Shown piece after piece: positions 55,972 through 64,000 of a stretch of DNA of 64,000 nucleotides. The notes beneath the pieces are model-generated. The model was not told where the DNA came from, made no database searches, and saw nothing but the letters and a program-made list of their open reading frames with translations. How positions within the stretch are numbered: the first letter of the stretch is position 1; every line of letters begins with the position of its first letter. Origin of the DNA: Whitmania pigra (Eukaryota > Annelida > Clitellata > Hirudinida > Haemopidae); NCBI GenBank assembly GCA_021613335.1, contig JAJTWR010000044.1, positions 659,001-723,000 on the forward strand, written 5' to 3'. The translations under genes and the position numbers were made by a program.

Positions 55972-58900
55972 ATGGAGCCTGATTTCCATATCGCTTTAGC
56001 GAACTATGGAGAACGTAACCTGCTTTTGAATAAGCTTATTGATAAAGTTAGAAACGGCGTCGAGTTAAACTTAAGTGATGGACATTGTTTGCTGGAACTA
56101 GTTCTACTACTTCGCGGTAGAAATGAAAAGGTTTGTGTTTAATTTTAGACTTTATGTATTGATATTATTGATTTTTGGTGTCAAATTGAATTTTTATGTC
56201 TTTGTTGTTTTTACTTTTATAATTTAATTTTCTCTGCGAATATGGTTAATACTTCCAAGCCAAGATCTTTTGACATATTTGACATTTTACACTAAGGTAA
56301 AAAAAACTAATAGTATAGTTTTCATTGAACATTTATTCCAAATTGCCATACAGCAATGCTTATAAACACGGAACTGCTGTGATGAATAATGCTTTGCAAA
56401 AGGGTTGTTTTATTACATTTATTTGCTTTAAAATAAATAAATGCTACATATTTAACTAAAAATGATATTTTCCAACATTTTCATAAATGAATGTTTATTA
56501 CTTAGTATTACATGTACTAAATCAGACATGAATGTTTTGCAACATTAATAACAAAAACTTTCATTTTATGTCATTAATAAAACCTGGCAGTATCAATAAT
56601 TACTATTACACCTATTGTTTAGTTAATAACAACTTTAGAATTTCATCTTTTATTCATGTTTTCTTGTTTGTTCACATTTTACCCACTTTATTCATTTTCA
56701 TTTTTATTTAGTTTATCACATTAACCCTGCAGAGCAGTCATCACAAACTGTAACTGTTCTTTTTTCTGAATGTTCACCGCTAATAAAGTTTTTACAACTG
56801 TAAACTGTCCGTCGCATTACATTGATTCCACGACACAAAATAACACGACAAAAATAAATAAATAACTTAATTATTCTGTCAGGACACTTACATATGTTAA
56901 ATTTTTATTTGTAAATAACTGCTGATGCCAGAAGTGGAATTATCGTCATGCAAACTTATATTTATAGAATTTGTAATAGTATATTATATTACCTATGTTA
57001 TACGCGGTAATAGCAAGTTATATGTTACGCTGCATGTAATATTATAATTGCTAAAAAAAATTAACGTTTGTGATTATGACTGTCCGTGACTTTATTTCCT
57101 AACCGGGGGTACAAATGTATCCCACATATTTTGATCTTTTGTGCAAAAGAGATTCTTCATACTTATCAAAAAATTAATAGATGATATTATTACACACATG
57201 TTAAAGATAATTCTCGCAAAAATTCATAAAATTTCAAAAAGTGATTTTAGGATTTCAAAAAAATAAACTTTGGGGTACACTTGTACACAGACACAGAAGT
57301 CTAAGTATGTGATGGGCTTGTGTGAAGCTATCGGACTATTTGCCATCAGACATTTATTTTTCAAGTTATTTGCGCTTAACAAATTCGAATTGTTTTTATA
57401 CTATACACTTGACAGCAGGGATGTTTTGTCACTACACTAATAATTTTGTAACCAGTTATCCCTTAGACATGAATTATATCCCTTAGGATACAATGTGTAT
57501 TTTTGTGTATTTTTTGGTTTCTTGTTCAGAATTTTGAAATAAACGAATTTAAACCACTAAAAACAATACACAAATCTATGTTGAATCAATCACAAATGAC
57601 CAAAATATGACATTATTGGTTACAAATTTTACTGAATGGCAACAATTGGATCCTGAAATGAAAATAATTGCTTATTCATTGAAATAAATTCTTTTAAAAA
57701 AATGCCTATGTCCACAAAATAGCGGACGCTTTTGGATGGAGGCGATGGGAGGCAAAAATCTGCAATTTTACGGACGTCGTTTTTGGACGACTCCTGAATT
57801 ATATGATAACTTTCCAGGTATATATAAAATCCTTTATATAAAGCTATAAGCAGACATTATCTTTATAAGCGCTTGAAGTCCAACTCATCTTAGTTAAGCA
57901 ATGGACTTTAATCAAATAAATAAATATGATTGCTCCATGCTGATTGGCTCTCGCCACAACTGCTCCAACAACTTGTTATTTGGTTATTAAAGTCTCCCCG
58001 ACTTTAGACTGTGATGTCATGATCTTGATCTTGTCATGATTTATGAGTGTTTAGCCCCGTGGCTTTTAGATTATCCCTATATCCAAAAAACATCAATATA
58101 CCAACAATTGGCCACATTTGCTTATTTACATTTTATTATCCGGCTGGTCATACTTGCTTGTTGTTATTTATATTTACATGACCCAGCGGAAGTCCAATTG
58201 CTTCACACGAGTTGTGATGGTGCATTATCATGGAGTAAAATTACTTAATATTATATTAATATTGTATTAAATATAATGTATAATACATTAATAATATTAT
58301 ATATAATATATATTCAAGATAGACAAGATGGCTTATACGTAAAATCTCATATAGGTCTGAAAATGCGCAAATCCATCTATTAAGAAAATCTGCATTATTA
58401 ACCGGTACACCTGATGTAATATATATTAATATTCATTGATAGTTATTTTGACATCCTACGATAAATTATTTTTGAAATTGATTAATTAGTGAATTGTGAT
58501 TAAAAGATGATTGATCTGATTTGTTTTTGATGGTCAGTCTTTGATATTGATTAGATTATGCTATTGTACTTTCCTCAGTTACCAGGAACTGTTATAGAGA
58601 TACTTGAAACCATGCTGCATCCAAACTCATGTCATTACTTGTGCATAGGTTAGAAATGTTGCAGTAACTAACATTATCATTATATTGGTTTATAATTCAA
58701 TTCTTAATATTAAGATTGTAATATGCTAATAATTTTGCTTTGTAGTTTCTGATAATCATTTGTTCAATTGCAGTGATTCCCCATCTCATGGACTTCATGG
58801 GACACGCTAGTAATGATGTGAGTAGTCTGCTTGATTGTACTGTACTCTTTTTAAGATTTGATATAATGGTAGTGGTAGTGATAAGAAACTGTTATTACAG

Positions 58901-61900
58901 TTACTTGTTTGTCAGCAGCCTAGGGGTTTGCCAAAATGTGAGATAACCGAAAATCATTATAAAGGCTGTATATTAGCCTGTGCTTGCATTTGCTTTCTAA
59001 ATAATGTGCGTTAATAAGTGAGAATGCACATGTATGTGTTTTTGGTGGGTTTTTGCAAAAGTCAAGTGTAAACAGCAGATATTTATCAAGATTTGCAATG
59101 AGAACCACCATCGATTCTTATTGCGCTAAACAAATAAAGATAAATTAATATTTTGACCATTTTCTAGACTTCCAACACTCTGCAAAAGTTGATGACTGGA
59201 TTTTTAAAACTTTCAAATCAGCCACAGGTGAGCTAAAAATGATATATATAGATGTTTTGCCTGGTGCTGCTTGTAGAATATTTTTGTGTGAACATTTGTG
59301 ATAAATTATTAGTTGATTTATAAATTTAAAATGTTTTGCTAATGATGAAATCATTGGTATTTGTTTCATTTTTGGCCATTTATTTGATCAGAAACTCAAG
59401 ATCATCAAAGATGGACTAGAACATCCTTTGTGGAAAGTAAAGGTAGCCACAATGAAAATTATGGCGAGTTTAGAGAAAATTGAAAGCTGCATTTTGAAAG
59501 ACCAAGTAAAAAGATTGCTCAATGAATCCGAAGAGGAGGTGCATGAAACTCAAAATTGTTTACATAATATTAAAATTTATGTTTACATGAAAATTTGACA
59601 TATTTTCTCAACTATCACAGCAAGTGCTCAAGTATGCTAAAGAAACATTTAAAAAGTTGGGAATGGTCATAAAGTAAGCCAGTTGTAAAAATATTTTAGG
59701 ATTATAAAATAATATTTTTATGTATTTTTTTTCTACATGTACTACCATATCCAAAAACCTGCAATCTATTCATTCATCTCAATCAATATAATTTAGGCCT
59801 TTGTTGCTTGGTTCATTCCAACTTAGGCTCTCCTGCTTCCTCCAAATCTGTTCTTCATCACATCCAAAATCATTGATTAATAAGTTTACCAAAAACATGT
59901 TTTCAAATTAATGAATTTTTATTTCAGCCAACCTCCATCCCCAGATTTCTCTTCAAAAGAAATTGAAGCAGCCGAAAAAAGATTTGAACAATCTTTGAAA
60001 GTCGAAGTGGATGTGAGTAACATTGTAATTGGTTGTCAAATAGTAATTTTTGTTATTAATAATTGATGTTATTAAGTAATATTAAACAACAGTTAGGTAA
60101 CAATAAGCTCTAGCAGTGTTATTATATCACTTCCAGCATTATTATTTTATATTAATTGTATATTATTGTCATTAATCATGCCATAGGGTTATCATCATAG
60201 CAAAGGCAGATTGAATTTCCAACTTGTCAACTCTATCAAGTCTAACCTAGCCTCTGTTCCAAACCCTGCTGAAGGACAAAATGTGAATCTCAAGATTGAG
60301 GCAGTGAGTGACATCATCACCATTGTCACCATTATCATTATAATTTTTTACATTGTCCATCCAGCTAGTTGCACTCAGAAGTTCAATTGGAATGGAAAAG
60401 TTTGGCACATTTGCTGAACTGATAAGAGAATCACTGAAAAACCATCATCCTGAAATATTAAAAGAAGCAATGGTCACAGTTACGTGAGTTCCATGAATTT
60501 TGCTTTCTGCAAATGTAAAACAGATATTAAAGTTTCAACTAAGCAGTTGTTTGTTACAGTTATCTCCTTCTGAATAAATTACTGAGAAAGGAGGCAGAAG
60601 ACTACATTCAAGTCATCGTTAAATGCCTTGAAAGTTTGTCGGAAAGTGTGTCAGCATGTGCTTACATCGCTCTGAAGCACCTGATTAAGGTGAACATCTT
60701 ATCATTATTACCATAATTCCTGCTGCATCATTCATATATTTTTATACTTATGATCTAATTAATATATTTTTATACTTATAATCTAATTAAATATTGTTAT
60801 CAGTGCCAGTATTGTTATAACAACAATATTTGAAGCATGTAAGCATGCCCATGTTTAGACTGTAACTGCATTTACAGTTTCATGGTTTTTTGTTCTGGGC
60901 TTTTTCAGAAATTTCACTGGCAACCCTGGTGAATACGTTGATGATGATTATGATGACAATGGTGCTGATTTAATATTGCAATGACTTTCTGTTCCTTTGA
61001 TAATAGACTGGCAATAATAATAATTATATTTATTAGTATTATAGAAAATCTTCCAGCTGAATTTGGTATATTTTACCTCTATTTGTCATTATTTTCATTG
61101 TCACCGTCTAAACGTCTAAGAATGTTCTAATCTTTCACAATCTTGCCATTTTAGGCATTTCCAACCGATACAATTCTCTTCAACATCCTTTTTAATGCCA
61201 ATTCGAAGTCATCAACCATAAGAAGGTAAGAGGGATGACGAAGATTAAAATTTGCTTCATTTATTCACTTATTTATTCATGCATCAATCTACCTTCACTC
61301 CAGAAAAGTAGCCAAGTTGTTATCAGAAACGCTTGGTTGTTTTGGTAAATATGCGCTAAATAGTTGCTTCCTTGGTCTGGAACAAGCAATGGAGGATGGG
61401 ACTCGAGATGAGGACATTGAGGTCCAAACCCAGTGGCAAAAGTGAGGAGATTGTAATTCATTAGCAGCTTCAGTTCCGGGAGCTTTGATTTATGCATTTT
61501 ATTCATTCATAACTGCATAGGTTTTATGCTCAAGAAATTTAAAAATAGCAATAATAATAACATTTTCATAACAGAATCTTTCTGAAATTTCCATCTCTTT
61601 TTGAGCGAATGACCCAGAGAATATTTTTCACCGATGAAAAGGTAAGTGTAACATTCTGTAACTTATGATTGTGTTTTTGTTGGAGGAAGATTAATTGTTT
61701 GATTGGTTTTCTGATTTGTCATCTGATGGGATGATTATCCAACTCATTCCATTACATTTGAAGATAATTAAAGAAAGACAAAGTGAAGAAGATGGTTGGT
61801 GACTTATGATTCAGATTTTGTTTTGTTGTCATTTTTTGTTCAGTGATCATTTGATGGATTTATTTGTCTGGTTAGAACAATTTTGCAAATTATAAAATGT

Positions 61901-63867
61901 TCAGAACTGATATTCGTGATATGTAAGCATGGGTTGTATATGTAAGTATGTATATGTATATGGGAGATATTCTAAATCAAATGATTTAGAATTCAGGATA
62001 TTTTTAACAGGTGATTTTGATTTCAAATAATTCCAAACGTTTTTCCCTATCACTGGAAATGAATAGTTTTTTGTTCACTAATTTTATAGTGTAATTCACT
62101 TTCATTATTTGACCAATTAATACTAGAATAATAATTTTAATGCTTTTAATCATATTATTGTTTTTAATAGATTGATAAATTAAGTTAATAAATTAATAAA
62201 AATCACTTGCAAGAGAAATTCTAACAGTTCCTTAAATAGCTTTATAACAAACTACCTTGGAAGTCCTTGTTAGGTCAGCTTTCTTTCATAAAACTAACTC
62301 GGTACAAAAATTCAGACTTCCTAGATGCTAGGGTAACAGATCCAAACAATTATTAACACAGATTTTGTAAAATTTGCAATTTTTCATTCATTAGATCACG
62401 AAATCTTGACTGACCTCAAGCTATCACAAATTGAACTGCTTCCATCAAGACATTCTTCAATCGTCATAAAGTTGGTTAATACCAGAACTTTTAATTTTAT
62501 TACATATTTTTTTTTTACATATTTCTTTTGTAGTGCCACATTTCTTGGCAAGAAGGTCACCATAAGAAAAATAAGAAATTGTGATGAGAGGAGGATAGAA
62601 AACGAGAGGAGGTTTCTGGCGTTCACTAACAAATGCCGTGGATTTACTCCGTTACTGCATGAGATTTGAACTCCTCGACCAAAAATTATATGATCAGAAT
62701 TAAATTATTTTAATTTTTTAGCTTGAGTTTCCAGACATGACAGGCTTTGTTATGCCTAAATTTGATACCAATTTGAATGATGCTGTCAAGGCAAATATAC
62801 TTGGTGAGGCAGAAAAACTTCAGGTCATAAATGACATTCTAAAAGCATTGGATTATCTTCATTCTCATGGTTACAGTAAGTTCAAGTGTAGCAGTATTAA
62901 TTATTAAAAATATTAATAATAACAATGGATATTAAAAATGCTGATATTGTTGTAGTTCATAACGGTCTGGAACCCAACCACATTCTTCTTCATCTTTTCA
63001 ATGATGGCTTTGAGGTGCTTCTAAGGAACTTTGGACGTGCTGGTCTGGAGTCAGAAGAACCACTGTGTCCTCCATCCAATGACTGGTCAGCTCCAGAAGC
63101 TCTTGCAGCACCAAGAAATGTGTGTAATTATTCGAATTAATTGACCCTCATAGTGTAAATTATTTAAATTTTCAGTGTTCAAAGATGACCGATCTTTATT
63201 CTCTCGGACTTGTTTCTTATTTCGTTTGGAGTTCAGGAAGCAATCACAAGGGCAAGAATTTAGCAAGCAACGCAGTCGAAAGTGATTTAGAACTCAGGAA
63301 ACCTCATCTTGGTGAGTAAACTTTGTTCATTCAATGAAATGATTATGTAGTTAGAACCACTACTTAAAATTCAGGAAGAATGTTCATAACATTACTGACT
63401 TCAAATGGTGGTGTCAGACCTGCCACACGACTCGCAGGGATCTTTCCAGTCTTTTGGAAACATGGAAGTTACCGATATTATGTGGAGGTAGGTTATTTTT
63501 ATTTTTCAAGGTGTAATTTCATTCTGTTGTCACATTATGACTGAGCATTTACTGATGAAATGTTCAAATGGTAATTGTGATGATGATGATGATTTCATAG
63601 TCAATAAAATATGATACAATTACATTTTATCCTTATATCAAAATACAGCGCCTAAGAGAATTCTTCAGAAGAACTAATGTGCAGCATCTCAGAACTCCAA
63701 TGCAGTGGACAGACAGTAAGGCAATCTCCAAGGAACTGGCAGATGGTTTGAAATATTTTTTTTGTAATCACTATAAGTTATCATGTTTCAAATGCCAGTT
63801 GAGTGGCTGCCTCTTTGGAAACATGTGCTGTTCTATTGTGGATATTCTCATACAAATGTTTAGTTGA
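55972..63867 (+). CDS. HEAT-repeat protein fused to a degenerate protein-kinase domain
   Basis: About 17 exons, most joining in phase. Exon 1 (55972-56130): MEPDFHIALANYGERNLL, then LPGTVIEILETMLHPN (58579-), VIPHLMDFMGHASND, TSNTLQKLMTGFLK, KDGLEHPLWKVKVATMKIMA, QVLKYAKETFKKLG, LVALRSSIGMEKFGTFAELI, LKEAMVTVTYLLLNKLL, SVSACAYIALKHLIKAFPTD, KVAKLLSETLGCFGKYAL, SLFERMTQRIFFTDEK (61600s). These read as HEAT/TOG-like helices. A 31-nt exon (61764-61794) then links in frame to IELLPSRHSSIVIN, ATFLGKKVTIRKIRN (beta-3 Lys), FTPLLHEI, MTGFVMPKFDTNLNDAV (hinge), IHNGLEPNHILL (HRD replaced by HNG), VLLRNFGRAG (DFG replaced by NFG), WSAPEAL (APE kept) and TDLYSLGLVSYFVW. The domain lacks catalytic Asp and metal-binding Asp, so a pseudokinase is expected. 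It ends RPATRLAGIFPVFWKHGSY and RLREFFRRTN. An AATAAA follows at 63914. One kinase exon junction (about 62670) lacks a GT donor. Confidence 0.75.
56131..58578. other. Intron 1 of HEAT-pseudokinase gene
   Basis: 2.4 kb AT-rich intron. Two short palindromic stretches (GGGGGTACAAATGTATCCCA near 57104 and GGGGTACACTTGTACACA near 57272) resemble each other and may be ends of a small insertion. A GC-richer block lies at about 57720-57790. No exon is required here. Confidence 0.4.
58915..59105 (-). mobile_element. Family copy B of the MITE, fragment, in HEAT-pseudokinase intron
   Basis: The reverse complement carries CACATACATGTGCATTCTCA, CTTATTAACGCACATTAT, GATTTTCGGTTATCTC and GGCAAACCCCTAGG, matching the right part of copy A (47360-47490) at about 75-80%. 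Truncated at its inner side. Confidence 0.65.
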
Positions 63868-63913
63868 TTTACTGCTGTCGTAGCTTCGCAAATTTTTTCC
63901 TGATAAACAACAC

Positions 63914-63919
63914 AATAAA
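63914..63919 (+). terminator. Candidate polyadenylation signal of HEAT-pseudokinase gene
   Basis: AATAAA 47 bp after the last in-frame stop, in AT-rich DNA, supporting that the gene ends within the window rather than continuing past it. Confidence 0.45.
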
Positions 63920-64000
63920 ATCAACAACCTTCATTTATGACAGTTTTATTACCGTTTGAAAAAAAATCATTAAGCCCAGTTTGAGTCAGTTCTATGTAAT

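Noticed and set aside
62406..62669. Single continuous 87-codon ORF
   Set aside because: Contains an AT-rich intron between two kinase exons; the spliced reading (SSIVIN joined to ATFLGKK) fits the kinase fold better.
63400..63867. Full KEN ribonuclease domain of IRE1/RNase L type
   Set aside because: Only the 'FPVFW' helix-like segment is reminiscent; about 70 residues remain before the stop, too few for a KEN domain.

Overview
The window looks like an AT-rich invertebrate animal genome. Genes are multi-exon with short introns (about 60 bp to 4 kb). There is abundant (GAT)n/(AAT)n microsatellite, many hAT, LINE and MITE-like repeats, and a CCCTAA-type telomere-like tract. Gene content (MOCS1, NHERF, GAB-type adaptor, Flattop/CFAP126, RAB3GAP1) is metazoan. 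A tunicate or another marine invertebrate fits, but the species cannot be fixed from sequence alone. Exon boundaries are inferred by eye from splice signals, reading phase and family resemblance.

Layout. 0.4-0.9 kb: decayed LINE tail (-). 3.3-6.7 kb: MOCS1 (+), both steps of cPMP synthesis, with a MoaA-type ORF ending in Gly-Gly that overlaps a MoaC-type ORF in another frame. 7.3-10.4 kb: Dbl-homology RhoGEF without an obvious PH domain (-). 12.6-17.9 kb: NHERF-like scaffold with three PDZ domains and an ezrin-binding-like tail (-). 18.2-23.3 kb: GAB-like PH adaptor with YxxP motifs (-), only 264 bp upstream of the NHERF start. 24.8-29.9 kb: single-pass membrane protein weakly reminiscent of KCNE subunits (-). 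31.6-32.3 kb: Flattop/CFAP126 homologue with acidic tandem repeats (-). 33.0-34.5 kb: 5'-truncated LINE. 36.1-39.3 kb: unrecognised multi-exon gene (-), lying between inverted copies of a dispersed repeat. 39.7-48.4 kb: transposon graveyard, with a hAT MITE, a hAT transposase gene interrupted by a second hAT that carries a third, a decayed MITE, and a 583-bp MITE with long terminal inverted repeats, 9-bp target duplication and telomere-like filling. 48.5-54.4 kb: RAB3GAP1 (+). 56.0-63.9 kb: a gene joining HEAT-like repeats to a degenerate kinase domain (+), the best candidate here for an undescribed architecture.

How the genes relate. There is no single pathway. NHERF, GAB and the RhoGEF are all cortical or signalling proteins on the same strand. 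MOCS1 and the RhoGEF are convergent. RAB3GAP1 and the HEAT-pseudokinase gene are tandem. Many 5' splice sites have T at intron position 3 (GTT...), an unusual signature that recurs in unrelated genes.
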